From: Tsukamurella sp. M9C
Lineage (GTDB): Bacteria > Actinomycetota > Actinomycetes > Mycobacteriales > Mycobacteriaceae
Length of the DNA: 64,000 nucleotides
Assembly: GCF_020169415.1 (NCBI RefSeq)
Contig: NZ_JAIULG010000003.1
Coordinates: 144,576 to 208,575, forward strand
Direction of reading: 5' to 3'
Each line of letters begins with the position of its first letter. Position 1 is the first letter of the stretch. The notes under the pieces are model-generated. The model was not told the origin of the DNA. It saw only the letters and a program-made list of their open reading frames with translations, and made no database searches. A program made the position numbers and the translations under genes. Positions 17,214 to 27,155 of this stretch are shown in pieces.

Positions 17214-18763
17214 ATGACGGCTCCGCTCCCCACGGTCGCCGACCTGCTCCGTGCCCGCGCCGACGATCCCGGCGCGGGCCTGCGGGCCGGCGACCGCACG
17301 TGGAGCTGGGCGGAGCACGTCGCGGCGTCCGCGGTCCGCGCGTCCGCCCTGCGGGAGCTCCTTCCGGACGGCGCGCCACCGCACGTCGGCGTGCTCGCCG
17401 ACAACGTCCCCGAGTTCTCGCTGCTCCTCGGCGCGGCGGCACTGTCGGGCGCGGTCGTGGTGGGGCTCAACCCGACCCGCCGCGGCGAGGCCCTCGCCCG
17501 GGACGTCGCGCTCGCCGACTGCGGCGTCGTCCTCACGCAGGGCCGGCACGCCGCGCTCCTCGAGGGCCTCGACCCGGGCGTCCCGGTCATCGATCTCGAC
17601 GGTCCGCGGTGGGCCGCGCTCCTCGACGCCCACGCGGGCGCCCCGCTGCCGACCGCCGGCGTGACCACCGACAGCCTGCTCGCCCTCGTCTTCACCTCCG
17701 GGACCAGCGGCGAGCCCAAGGCCGTGCAGGCCACCCACGGCAAGTTCACCGGCGCGGGAATCATGCTGGCGCAGCGGTTCGGACTGCGCGGCGACGACAC
17801 CGCCTACGTCGCGATGCCCCTCTTCCATTCCAACGCGCTCCTCGCGGGCTGGGCGGTGGCCGTGGCCGCCGGCGCGACCATCGCTCTGGCCGAGCGCTTC
17901 TCGGCGTCGGGCTTCCTCGCCGACGTGCGCCGGTACGGCGCCACCTACGCGAACTACGTGGGCACGCCGCTCTCCTACATCCTCGCCACGGAGGAGCGCC
18001 CCGACGACGCCGACAACCCGCTGCGCGTCCTGTACGGGAACGAGGGACGCGCCGAGGACGTCGCCGCCTTCGCACGGCGCTTCGGCTGCCACGTCCAGGA
18101 CGGCTACGGCTCGTCGGAGAACGGCGTCGCCATCGCCCGCACCCCGGACACCCCGGCCGACGCGCTCGGCCCGCTGCCCGACGGGTCGCCGTGTGGAAGC
18201 CCGGCACCTCCATCGAGTGCCCGCGCGCCGAGACCGCCCCGGACGGCACGCTCCGCAACGCCGACGAGGCGATCGGCGAACTCGTGAACACCGCCGGCAC
18301 CGGCGGGTTCTCCGGCTACTACAACGATCCCGCCGCTGACGCGGCGCGCTCGGACGGCGGCGTCTACCGCACGGGCGATCTCGCGTACGTCGACGAGGCG
18401 GGCTACGTCCACTTCGCCGGCCGCACCGGCGACTGGATGCGGGTGGGCGGCGAGAACCTGGGCGTCGCCCCCATCGAGCGCGCTCTCCTGCGCCACCCGG
18501 CGGTCGCGGAGGCCGCGGTCTACGGGTTGCCGGACCGTGTCGGCGACCAGGTGGCGGCGGCTCTCGTCCTGACGCCCGGCACGGACCTCGATCCGACGGA
18601 GTTCGCCGCGTTCCTGCGTGCACAGCCGGACCTCGGACCGCGGCAGTACCCGCGCCGCTGGCGGGTCGTGGAGGAGCTGCCGCGGACGCCGTCGTTCAAG
18701 GTGCTCCGCCGCGCCCTCGTCGACGACGGGATCGACGCCACCGCACCGCTACCCGGGCAGTAG
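17214..18763 (+). pseudogene. fadD17: Acyl-CoA synthetase, FadD17-like, frameshifted as read
   Basis: The start (MTAPLPTVADLLRARADDPG, ATG one base after the previous stop) and the AMP-binding motif VFTSGTSGEPKAVQATH (about 160-176) are in frame 17214, which runs into non-coding-like residues after LGPLPDG near 18184. The continuation VAVWKPGTSIECP ... YRTGDLAYVDEAGY ... GRTGDWMRVGGENLG is in the frame ending at 18763. Adding one G in the GGG run at 18182-18184 restores a single protein of about 516 aa. FadD17 activates sterol side-chain acids. Either a real -1 frameshift or a base-calling error; the second half keeps all A8-A10 motifs, so any decay is recent. The end overlaps the ligase stop by 15 bases. 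Confidence 0.8.
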
Positions 18764-20266
18764 CGCTCGCACCGCGTCGATCGTGTCCGCCTCGGCGGCG
18801 GTCTTGTCGGGGCGGTAGCGCAGCACGCGGGCGAAGCGCAGCGCCACGCCGCCGGGGTAGCGGCGCGAGACCTGCACCCCGTCGAGCTCGATCTCGACGA
18901 CGATCTCCGGACGCAGGTAGACGGTGTGCTCGTCGCGAGCACGCTCGTGCAGCGGGAACTCCTCGGTCTGCCAGCGCAGTAGTGCGTCGGTGAGCCCCTT
19001 GAAGGTCTTGCCCACCATCACCGGATCGCCGCCGTCCGGGTCGCGGGCACCCAGATGCAGGTTCGAGAGCATCCCGGTGCGCCGGCCGTAGCCCCACTCG
19101 GCGCCCAGCACCACCAGGTCCACCGTGTGCGTCTGCTTGACCTTCTGCCACGCGCGGCCCCGGCGGCCCGCCGCGTAGGGCGAGGCGAGCGCCTTGATCA
19201 TGACGCCCTCGTGCCCCGCGGCGAGGGCGGCTTCGTAGTGGGCGACGGCCTCGTCCCGGGTGGGCCGGGCCAGCGCGGGGATGCGTAGCTCTCCGGCCAC
19301 GGTCTGCAGTGCGTCGAGCCGGACCGACAGCGGCTCGTCCAGCAGGTCGCGCCCGTCGAGGTGCAGACAGTCGAAGAAGTACGGGCGCAGCACCGTCTCC
19401 CCGGATTCGGTCGACCCGAACCGGCTCATCGTCTCCTGGAAGGGCCGCGGCCGACCCGCATCCGTGAGCGCGAGCGACTCCCCGTCGAGCACGACGGACC
19501 GGCAGGGCAGTTCCCGGGCCAGCGCGACGATCTCGGGCACCGCGTCGGTGATGTCGCGGAGGGTGCGCGTGTAGACGCGGACCTCGTCGCCGAGGCGGTG
19601 CACCTGGATCCGGGCGCCGTCGAGCTTGAACTCGACGCTCACGTCGGTGCCCAGGTCCGCCAGCGCGGCGTCCACGCCCTCCGCCGGCGAGGCGAGCATC
19701 GGCGAGACGCCGCGCAGCACCTCGAGGCCGAAGCCCGCGAGCTCGTCGGCGCCGCCGCGCAGGGCCGCGGCGGCGGTGTCGGGCAGCGAGCCGGAGAGCA
19801 TCGCCGCGCGCCGCACCGTCTCGAGCGGGACGTCGGCGGCGCGGGCGACCGCGTCGGTCACGACGCCCGCGAGGGCACCCTGGCGCAGCTCGCCCGTGAT
19901 GAGTCCGACGAGGAACCGCTGCTCCGCCGCCGTCGCCCGACCGAACAGGCCGGTGAGGACGGCGTCCCGTCGGGCGACGGAGCCCGCGCCCGAGGTGCCG
20001 GCCAGCTCGTCGAGGGCGGCGGTCACCTCCTCGACCGTCAGCGTCGGGTCGGCCGCCGGGGCGAGTCCGTCGACGGTCCGCGCGACGGTGCGCCATCCCG
20101 CGCCCAGGCGGCCCTGCAGCAGTTCGCCCGACAGCCACGCGACGACGGGGCGCACGTCCGCCGTCCCGGCGGCGCGGATCACCGCGGCCAGCGCGGCGAT
20201 CTTCGCGGTACGCGAGCGCGTGCCCGCGACCTCGGTGGACACGGCGACGACCTCGGCGAACAGCAC
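18749..20266 (-). CDS. ligB: ATP-dependent DNA ligase (LigB-like)
   Basis: 505 aa. Motif I FKLDGARI with adenylated Lys214, motif III-like VVLDGESLAL, motif IV EGVMIKAL, motif V WQKVKQ, and an OB-fold C-terminus. The N-terminal 200 residues form the DNA-binding domain seen in mycobacterial LigB (Rv3062). It seals nicks with ATP. GTG start at 20266; CACAAT lies six bases upstream, so it may be leaderless. Not part of steroid catabolism. Its 3' end overlaps the converging fadD17. Confidence 0.9.
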   Translation of the reverse strand: MLFAEVVAVSTEVAGTRSRTAKIAALAAVIRAAGTADVRPVVAWLSGELLQGRLGAGWRTVARTVDGLAPAADPTLTVEEVTAALDELAGTSGAGSVARRDAVLTGLFGRATAAEQRFLVGLITGELRQGALAGVVTDAVARAADVPLETVRRAAMLSGSLPDTAAAALRGGADELAGFGLEVLRGVSPMLASPAEGVDAALADLGTDVSVEFKLDGARIQVHRLGDEVRVYTRTLRDITDAVPEIVALARELPCRSVVLDGESLALTDAGRPRPFQETMSRFGSTESGETVLRPYFFDCLHLDGRDLLDEPLSVRLDALQTVAGELRIPALARPTRDEAVAHYEAALAAGHEGVMIKALASPYAAGRRGRAWQKVKQTHTVDLVVLGAEWGYGRRTGMLSNLHLGARDPDGGDPVMVGKTFKGLTDALLRWQTEEFPLHERARDEHTVYLRPEIVVEIELDGVQVSRRYPGGVALRFARVLRYRPDKTAAEADTIDAVRALLPG

Positions 20267-20368
20267 CCCGTCATTGTGGCGCAGACCCCTGACAGAAGCG
20301 GCGCGACCGCGGGCGACGGTCCGCGTCAGCGCCACGACAGTCCCACGACAGCGGGGCGATGCATCGTG

Positions 20369-21391
20369 ATGACCATGACGATCACACAGATGAGGACCGG
20401 CCAGAGCCCGTCCTCCCCCACCGACCTCGCGATCGACGCCCGCGGCCTGGTCAAGCACTTCGGTGCGACCCGCGCGGTCAACGGCGTCGACCTGCAGGTG
20501 CCCACCGGCACCGTCTACGGCGTCCTCGGCCCCAACGGCGCCGGCAAGACGACCACCATCAGCATGCTCTCGACGCTGCTCAAGCCGGATGCGGGCAGCG
20601 CCCGCGTCTTCGGGCACGACGTCGTCGCCGAGTCCACCACGGTGCGCTCGCTCATCGGCGTCACCGGCCAGTACGCCTCCGTCGACGAGGACCTCACGGC
20701 GCGGCAGAACCTCGTGCTCTTCGGCCGTCTGCTCGGCAAGAGCCGCGCCGAGTCCCGGTCGCGCGCCGAGGAGCTGCTCGGCGCCTTCGGCCTGGAGGAC
20801 GCGGCGAACCGCCCGCTCAAGGAGTTCTCCGGCGGCATGCGGCGGCGGCTCGATCTGGCCGCCAGCCTCATCGACACCCCGCCGCTGCTGTTCCTCGACG
20901 AGCCGACCACCGGCCTCGACCCGCGCACCCGCTCGCAGATGTGGGACACCATCCGCGAGCTCGTCGCCCAGGGCTCGACGGTGCTGCTCACCACGCAGTA
21001 CCTCGACGAGGCCGACCAGCTGGCCGACCGCATCGCGGTGATCGACCACGGCCTCGTCATCGCCGACGGCACGGCCGACGAGCTCAAGGCCTCGGTCGGT
21101 TCGTCGACGCTGCAGCTCACCCCGGCCGACCGCGCCGACGCGCCGGTCGTCGCGCGCACCGTCGAGAAGATCCTCACCGAGACGGCGGCGTTCAGCCCCG
21201 AGGCGGCCCGCGTGACCGCCCCGCTGCACCGCCCCGACCTGGTGCCCGACCTGCTCATCGCGCTGCGCGAGCAGGGCGTCGCCATCGAGGAGATCACGGT
21301 CTCCAAGCCCAGCCTCGACGAGGTCTTCCTCACCCTCACCGGCCGCCCCGATGACGCGGCCGCCACCGATTCCGCCCAGGAGGCGTCATGA
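20369..21391 (+). CDS. ABC exporter ATP-binding protein, DrrA-like
   Basis: 340 aa. Walker A GPNGAGKTTT (about 53-62), Q-loop near GQYASVDEDLTARQNL, signature FSGGMRRRLD (about 150-159), Walker B LLFLDEPTTGLD, and H-loop region TTQYLDEADQLADRI. The C-terminal extension with SLDEVFLTLTG is the DrrA/daunorubicin-resistance subtype. ATG 20369; a further ATG lies at 20375. The stop overlaps the permease start (ATGA). The substrate is unknown. Confidence 0.88.
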   Translation: MTMTITQMRTGQSPSSPTDLAIDARGLVKHFGATRAVNGVDLQVPTGTVYGVLGPNGAGKTTTISMLSTLLKPDAGSARVFGHDVVAESTTVRSLIGVTGQYASVDEDLTARQNLVLFGRLLGKSRAESRSRAEELLGAFGLEDAANRPLKEFSGGMRRRLDLAASLIDTPPLLFLDEPTTGLDPRTRSQMWDTIRELVAQGSTVLLTTQYLDEADQLADRIAVIDHGLVIADGTADELKASVGSSTLQLTPADRADAPVVARTVEKILTETAAFSPEAARVTAPLHRPDLVPDLLIALREQGVAIEEITVSKPSLDEVFLTLTGRPDDAAATDSAQEAS

Positions 21392-22209
21392 CCACCACCC
21401 TCACCCGCGCCCCCGGCCGCACGCCGGACCGCGCGGCTCCGAACCACATCGGCCTCGCCGAGACCGTCCGGCAGTCCTTCACGATGGGCTGGCGCGGCGT
21501 GCTCAAGATCCGGCACAACCCGGAGCAGCTCTTCGACGTCGTGCTGCAGCCCGTCGTCTTCACGCTGATGTTCACGTACATCTTCGGCGGTGCGATCAGC
21601 GGCGACGTGCACAGCTACCTGCCGGTCATCATCCCCGGCATCCTCGTGCAGACCGTGATCGTCGCGTCGATCGTCACGGGCACCCAGCTCCGCGAGGACA
21701 TGAACAAGGGCGTCTTCGACCGGTTCCGGTCGCTGCCGATCGCCCGGATCAGTCCCCTCGCCGGCGCACTGCTCGCGGACGTCGTGCGCTACCTCATCGC
21801 CACGGTCATCACCTTCATCGTGGGCATCGCGATGGGGTGGCGCCCGGATCCGGTGGGCGTCCTGGCCTCCACCACGCTGATCCTGTTCTGCAGCTTCGCC
21901 GTGTCGTGGATCTTCGCGCTCATGGGCTGCCTCATGCAGAAGGCCACCGCCGTACAGGGCGTCTCGATGATGATCATGTTCCCGCTCACCTTCCTGTCCA
22001 ACGCCTTCGTCCCGGTCGAGACCATGCCGGGCTGGCTGCAGGCCTTCGTGAACGTGAACCCGATCAGCCACCTGGTCTCCGCGATCCGCGAGCTGTGCAA
22101 CACCGGCCACGCGGGCATCCACGTCGTGTGGAGCCTCGTCGGCGCGCTGGTGATCATCGCGATCTTTGCGCCGCTCGCCGTGCGGGCCTACATCCGCAAC
22201 GCCCGCTGA
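21388..22209 (+). CDS. ABC-2 type permease, DrrB-like
   Basis: 273 aa with about six hydrophobic segments, opening with the soluble stretch LAETVRQSFTMGWRGVLKIR and carrying a LREDMNKGVFDRFRSLPIAR segment typical of ABC-2 drug exporters. With the preceding ATPase it makes a complete DrrAB-type exporter. Cargo (drug, lipid or secondary metabolite) cannot be told. Confidence 0.88.
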   Translation: MTTTLTRAPGRTPDRAAPNHIGLAETVRQSFTMGWRGVLKIRHNPEQLFDVVLQPVVFTLMFTYIFGGAISGDVHSYLPVIIPGILVQTVIVASIVTGTQLREDMNKGVFDRFRSLPIARISPLAGALLADVVRYLIATVITFIVGIAMGWRPDPVGVLASTTLILFCSFAVSWIFALMGCLMQKATAVQGVSMMIMFPLTFLSNAFVPVETMPGWLQAFVNVNPISHLVSAIRELCNTGHAGIHVVWSLVGALVIIAIFAPLAVRAYIRNAR

Positions 22210-22240
22210 CGGCACCGCCCGCAGCAGCCGCCGGCACCCG

Positions 22241-22276
22241 ACCGCCGCGCTACGCCCTCCGGCGGAGCGCGGCGGT
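22241..22276. terminator. Possible hairpin between permease and regulator
   Basis: 11-bp stem ACCGCCGCGCT/AGCGCGGCGGT with a 14-base loop, between the converging permease and AfsR-like gene. It overlaps the last codons of the latter, so the stem may partly reflect coding constraint. Confidence 0.35.
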
Positions 22277-25200
22277 GGTGTCGCGCAGGAGCCGGACCGC
22301 CCGCGACCGGGACAGTCCCGCGATGCGTGCGCCCTGAGCGCGCCACGCCGCCTCCGGGGCGCCCTGCGGCGGGTCGGCGAGCCGCTGCATCGTCTCGTGC
22401 ATGACCGGATAGTCCTGGCGCGCACCGAGCCTGCGTGCGAGCCCCGCCATGATCGCGGCCTCCTCGGACGCCGGATCCGTCGCCACCAGGTGGGCACCGA
22501 CGGCGAGCGCCATCGTCGCCGCCTGGGGCAGGTCCCAGTAGCCGGTGATCCCGAACATGGCCTCGTCGCCGGCGATCAGCGCCGATACGAGCTCTCCTCC
22601 GGTCTCCGGCGCCACGCTCGCCACGACCCCGAGCAGCGCGATGGCGACCAGCATCTCGCCGCCGGGGTCCCTGCTGCCGTTGGGGATCCGCCGCACCAGC
22701 AGCTCGCCCGCCCGCCGGTACAGGGCCGCGTCGGGGGCGCCCCGCAGCCGTGCCAGCTCGGCCGCCCCGATCATCATGGCGGCCACGATCTCGGGCCCGC
22801 CGTCGGGATCGGGGTCCGTGGGCAGCCACGCCCCCTGGAGGGTGCGTTGCAGCGCCTCCGCCTCGTCGATCCGGCCGAGCGAGCACAGGCTCGCGACCAG
22901 GTACGCCATCGCCTGCTTCGCGTCCTCGTCGGCCCCGATCGAGGCCAGCTTCTCGGTTGCCGTGCGGTAGCGCCGCTCCGCCTCCTCCCAGCGGGCCTGC
23001 TGGCCGAAGATGCTCGCCGTGCTCATGGCGAGCATCGCCTCCGTCCACGCGTCGCCCGGTTCGCCGATCGCGCCGATCGCGGCGGAGTCCTCCAGGGCGC
23101 CCACCAGATCACCGCAGTTCTCCCGCAGGTTCATCCGCGCCGCCAGCGCGTGCAGGCGGACGTCGTCCGCGGGCGAGCTCACCCCGGCCAGCACGAGCCG
23201 GAGGAGGCCGTAGACCGAACGCTGGAGGAAGAAGGCGCTGAAGTAATCGGCCGGCTCGAGCAGCGTTCGCTCCGGCCGGTGCAGCCGGCGGATCATGGTG
23301 CGGCCCCGCGCGACGTGCCGCGACGTCGGATCCGCCCCCGGGGCGGCGCACGCCGCGAGTACCGTGGCCTGCCACAGCTCGCGGTCCTCGTCGGCGAGCC
23401 CCGCGGCCAGTTCCTCCCGCGGGTCGGGGAGGGCCTGGACGATCCGGATGCCGATCTCCTGCACCTGCGCGTGCAGGCTCCGCATCGACCACAGGCCCGC
23501 GAGCAGCGGGAAGACCCGGATCACCGTCCACGCCGCGTCGCGATCGCCGGCGACGAGCGCGTCTACGGCCCCGCGGAGCACGAACGCCAGGTTCTCGAGG
23601 TCCTCCGCGAGGCGCCCGATCACCGCATGACCACCGACGGAACGGTATTCGCGCCACATCGCGGAGGCGAGATCGGCGGCCCAGGACGACATGGCGAGGT
23701 CCACGAGACGGCTCTCGGGCGTCCCGGCGGCGGACGGCGGCGCCTCCGTGAGCCGCTCCTCGCCGAACTCGCGGACCGTCTCGAGCATCCGGTAGCGGGT
23801 GCGGCCCCCGCTCTCGGCGACGTGCACGAGGGACTGGTTCGCCAGCGAGATCAGCGCGTCGTCGAGCGCGACCGGATCCAGCCCCGTGGTCGCGGCCGCG
23901 GCCCCGGTGTCGAAACCCGCGGGGAAGCGGCAGAGCCGGCGCAGGGCGAGCTGCGCGTCGGGTTCCAGTAGGTCCCAGCTCCATTCGATCACCGCGTGCA
24001 GCGTGCGGTGGCGGTCGGGTGCGGACCGGTCGGCGGAGCGCAGCAGCGCGAACCGCTGTTCCAGCCGGTCGGTGATCTCCTCCACGCTCAGGGTGCGCAC
24101 GCGCGCCGCGGCGAGTTCGATCGCCAGCGGGAGGCCGTCCAGTCGGCGGCACAGCTCGGCGACGGCGTGCTCCGGCAGCGCCACGTCGGGACGCACGGCG
24201 CGGGCGCGCTGCGCGAACAGCTCGACCGCGGCGGACCCCGCACCGTGGGTCGCCAGGACGGGCAACGGGTGCACCCGCTCCGCCCGGATCTGCAGGGGCG
24301 AGCGGCTCGTCGCGAGCACCGTGACGCCGGGCGCCCCGGCCACGAGGTCGGCCACCACGTCGGCGCAGGCGTCCACGACCTGCTCGCAGTTGTCCAGGAC
24401 GACGAGGCAGCGGCGCCGCCCCAGCGCCTCCAGAACACGGGCGCCCAGATCTCGGATCACCCTGCGCGGCATACCGTCCGCGCCGAGGTCCGACTCCGCC
24501 AGGCCGAGGCCACGGGAGATCGCGGGCAGCACGCCCGCCGCGGAGCGGACCGCGGCGAGGGGCACGTAGTAGACCGGAGTGCCGGCGTCCGCGACGGCGG
24601 CGCCGACCGCCTCGGCGATGCGGGTCTTCCCCACCCCGCCCGGTCCGAGCACGGTCACGACCCGCGCCTCGTCGACCAGGCGCACCAGTTCGGCGACCTC
24701 CGCAGCGCGCCCGATGAGCGGCGTCACCTCGGCCGGAAGTCCCACGGCCGCGGCGCGTGCGGGCTTCGACGACGTCGGCGCCGTACCCGCCAGCAACTCG
24801 CGGTGCAGGCGCGTCGCCTCGTCGCCGGGCTCGGTCCCCAGCTCGGTGATCGACGTCCGCCGCAGGTCCGCGTAGGCGGCGAGGGCCTCGGCGGTCCGCC
24901 CCGATCCGGCGAGCGCCCGCATGAGCACCACCCGGGCGGGCTCGTCGAGCGGATCGGCGGCGATGCGCCGCTCGGCGATCGCGTGCGCCGCGTCGAGGTC
25001 GCCGGCGGCCAGCGCGCCGGCGGCCCGCCGCGCTTCGAGGCGGTCGAAGACGCCGGCCGCGCGCCGCGCGAGCTCGTCCGCGGGCCCACCGTCGTCGAGG
25101 TCGCCGGCCGGGGTTCCGCGCCACAGGCGCAGGGCCCGCGCCTCGTCGCCCCGATCGCGGAGGGCGGCCTCGGCCCGGGCGAGATCGGAGTCCGCGTCGA

Positions 25201-25444
25201 GGCGGTAGCCGCCGGCCACGGCCTCGAGGACGGCGGGCCGGATGAGCGCACGGACGCGCGAGATCTGCGTGTGCAACGCGGCGTTCGGCGACTTGGGCGG
25301 GGCGTCGCCCCACACCTCGTCGACGAGACGGTCGGCACTGACCGGGCGACCGTCGGCGAGCACCAGGGCGACGAGGAGCCGCCGGGCCCGCACGCCGGGC
25401 ACGGGCCGACCGCCGGCGACGACCGGTCCGAGGACGCCGATCAT
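22250..25444 (-). CDS. AfsR/SARP-like regulator with BTAD and NB-ARC ATPase domains
   Basis: 1064 aa from ATG 25444. Winged-helix DNA-binding domain at about 1-75 (LGPVVAGGRPVPGVRARRLL; VWGDAPPKSPNAALHTQISR), BTAD helical domain at about 80-230, STAND/NB-ARC ATPase with Walker A GPGGVGKTR near 270 and Walker B RCLVVLDNCEQ near 345, then a long helical TPR-like C-terminus. Such proteins activate secondary-metabolite or transport genes. An alternative GTG at 25477 has TACGCT six bases upstream, so the true start may be leaderless and 11 residues longer. The adjacent DrrAB exporter is a plausible target. Confidence 0.87.
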   Translation of the reverse strand: MIGVLGPVVAGGRPVPGVRARRLLVALVLADGRPVSADRLVDEVWGDAPPKSPNAALHTQISRVRALIRPAVLEAVAGGYRLDADSDLARAEAALRDRGDEARALRLWRGTPAGDLDDGGPADELARRAAGVFDRLEARRAAGALAAGDLDAAHAIAERRIAADPLDEPARVVLMRALAGSGRTAEALAAYADLRRTSITELGTEPGDEATRLHRELLAGTAPTSSKPARAAAVGLPAEVTPLIGRAAEVAELVRLVDEARVVTVLGPGGVGKTRIAEAVGAAVADAGTPVYYVPLAAVRSAAGVLPAISRGLGLAESDLGADGMPRRVIRDLGARVLEALGRRRCLVVLDNCEQVVDACADVVADLVAGAPGVTVLATSRSPLQIRAERVHPLPVLATHGAGSAAVELFAQRARAVRPDVALPEHAVAELCRRLDGLPLAIELAAARVRTLSVEEITDRLEQRFALLRSADRSAPDRHRTLHAVIEWSWDLLEPDAQLALRRLCRFPAGFDTGAAAATTGLDPVALDDALISLANQSLVHVAESGGRTRYRMLETVREFGEERLTEAPPSAAGTPESRLVDLAMSSWAADLASAMWREYRSVGGHAVIGRLAEDLENLAFVLRGAVDALVAGDRDAAWTVIRVFPLLAGLWSMRSLHAQVQEIGIRIVQALPDPREELAAGLADEDRELWQATVLAACAAPGADPTSRHVARGRTMIRRLHRPERTLLEPADYFSAFFLQRSVYGLLRLVLAGVSSPADDVRLHALAARMNLRENCGDLVGALEDSAAIGAIGEPGDAWTEAMLAMSTASIFGQQARWEEAERRYRTATEKLASIGADEDAKQAMAYLVASLCSLGRIDEAEALQRTLQGAWLPTDPDPDGGPEIVAAMMIGAAELARLRGAPDAALYRRAGELLVRRIPNGSRDPGGEMLVAIALLGVVASVAPETGGELVSALIAGDEAMFGITGYWDLPQAATMALAVGAHLVATDPASEEAAIMAGLARRLGARQDYPVMHETMQRLADPPQGAPEAAWRAQGARIAGLSRSRAVRLLRDTTAALRRRA

Positions 25445-25529
25445 CGCCGCGTCGTCGGGGGCGCTGCCGTCGTGCACCCGGCCAGCGTAGTCGCGGACGG
25501 TCCGCCGGTCCGCGGTCGCGGTGGCCCGC

Positions 25530-27110
25530 TCAGCGGATGCGCAGCTTGCGCATCCAGCGCAGGACCTGCTTCGTCTGCTGGGCGTACTGCTCGTAGCTCT
25601 GCCCCGGGCGCGGGTTGTACACCTGCTGCTTGAGCGTCGCGAGGTTGGTGGTGTCGGTGTACTTGAGCAGGCCCGCGTCGCCGTGGCGCACGCCGACGCC
25701 CGACGCCTTCCAGCCGCCCGACGGGGTGCCCTTGCTCGCGAAGGAGGCCGCGAAGCCGTCGTTGACGTTGACGTTGCCCGCCTCGAGCTGCGCGCCGATC
25801 CGCGCCGCGCGGCGCAGGTCCTTGCCCCACACGCTGGCGTTGAGGCCGTAGCGGGTGTCGTTGGCGAGGCGGATCGCCTCGTCATCGCTCGAGTACCGGA
25901 ACAGGGCGACGACGGGGCCGAAGGTCTCGGCGGAGGCGAGGTGCATGTCCGGGGTGACGCCGGTGAGGATCGTCGGCGCGTAGAAGGCGGGGCCGACGTC
26001 GGTGCGTTCCCGCCCGCCGCACAGCACAGTGGCGCCCTTGGCCCGCGCGTCCTCGACGTGTGCGGAGACGCGGCGCAGCTGGTCGGGCGAGGCGAGCGAG
26101 CCCATGTCCGGCTCGTAGTCGTAGGTGGCGCCCAGCTTGAGGGCACCCGCGGCGGCGACGAACCGACGGGAGAACTCGTCGTAGATCTTCTCGTGCACGT
26201 ACATCCGCTCGATGTGCATGCACGCCTGGCCGGCGTTGGCGAAGACCGCGAAGATCGCCGACGGGATGGCCTCGTCGAGGTCGACGTCGTCGAGCACGAT
26301 CATCGGGTTCTTGCCGCCGAGCTCGAGGCTGCAGCCGATGAGGTTGCGCCCGGCCCGCTCGCCGACGGTGACGCCCGTGGCGGACGAGCCGGTGAACATG
26401 ACGAAGTCCGACTCGTCGATGAGCGCGGGGCCCACGTCCGGCCCCTGCCCGCAGACCACCTGGAACAGTCCCTCCGGCGCGCCGGCGCGCCGCAGCAGCT
26501 CGACGCCGTAGAGGGCGGCCAGCGCGGTCTTGTTGTCCGGCTTGAGGACGACGCCGTTGCCGGCGATGAGGGCGGGGATCGCGTCCGAGAGGGCCATCGC
26601 GAACGGGAAGTTCCACGGAGCGATCACGCCGATGACGCCCTTGGGCCGGTGCAGCTCCACGGAGTTGCTCACCACGGGGACGGGTCCGCCGCGGCGGCGG
26701 GAGCGGAGCAGCTTGGGCGCGGACTTGAGGTAGTGGCTGATCACCATCGGGACGTCGCAGGACTCCTCGAAGGCCATCCGCCGGTTCTTGCCGGTGCCGC
26801 TCTGGATGAGGTCGACGAGCAGCTCGTTGTTCTCGAGGATCAGCTCGTGCAGCCGCCGGAACACGGCGAGGCGCTCCTCGAGGGAGCGCTGCGCCCACTG
26901 CCGCTGCGCCTCCCGGGCGGTGGCGAAGGCCGCGACCACGTCGCTCGGGGTGGACTGCGGGAGCGCACCGATGGCCGCGCCCGTGAACACCTCGCTCATG
27001 GTGAACGGTTCGCGACTGCCGTCGGCCACCACCAGCGCTGTGAGGCGCTCGATCAGCTCGTCGGTGATGCGCGCGGGCAGGGTGCTGTCGATCTGCGTGG
27101 GCGAAGCCAT
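25530..27110 (-). CDS. Aldehyde dehydrogenase, succinate-semialdehyde dehydrogenase-like
   Basis: 526 aa. NAD(P) aldehyde dehydrogenase motifs: IAPWNFPFAMALSDAIPAL, FTGSSATG, ELGGKNPMIV with the catalytic Glu (about 270) and NAGQACMHIERMYV with the catalytic Cys (about 304). The sequence and a C-terminal extension resemble GabD2 (Rv1731). It starts at ATG 27110 with TACAGT five bases upstream, so probably leaderless. It is divergent from the LLM gene across an exact KstR box, which suggests control by steroid; a side-chain aldehyde substrate would then be possible. Confidence 0.8.
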   Translation of the reverse strand: MASPTQIDSTLPARITDELIERLTALVVADGSREPFTMSEVFTGAAIGALPQSTPSDVVAAFATAREAQRQWAQRSLEERLAVFRRLHELILENNELLVDLIQSGTGKNRRMAFEESCDVPMVISHYLKSAPKLLRSRRRGGPVPVVSNSVELHRPKGVIGVIAPWNFPFAMALSDAIPALIAGNGVVLKPDNKTALAALYGVELLRRAGAPEGLFQVVCGQGPDVGPALIDESDFVMFTGSSATGVTVGERAGRNLIGCSLELGGKNPMIVLDDVDLDEAIPSAIFAVFANAGQACMHIERMYVHEKIYDEFSRRFVAAAGALKLGATYDYEPDMGSLASPDQLRRVSAHVEDARAKGATVLCGGRERTDVGPAFYAPTILTGVTPDMHLASAETFGPVVALFRYSSDDEAIRLANDTRYGLNASVWGKDLRRAARIGAQLEAGNVNVNDGFAASFASKGTPSGGWKASGVGVRHGDAGLLKYTDTTNLATLKQQVYNPRPGQSYEQYAQQTKQVLRWMRKLRIR

Positions 27111-27131
27111 ACCGAACTGTAACCCAAACCC

Positions 27132-27145
27132 TAGAACTTGTTCTA
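27132..27145. promoter_or_regulatory. KstR operator between aldehyde dehydrogenase and LLM genes
   Basis: TAGAACTTGTTCTA, exact consensus (palindrome extends to CTAG...CTAG, 27131-27146). Rightwards, the final TA begins TAGATT, followed by six bases and the ATG at 27156. Confidence 0.88.
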
Positions 27146-27155
27146 GATTCGAGGA

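Noticed and set aside
25478..26146. Upstream extension of the AfsR-like frame to 1298 codons
   Set aside because: The extra N-terminus overlaps the 3' half of the aldehyde dehydrogenase gene in another frame and has no family character; the winged-helix domain begins at 25444.
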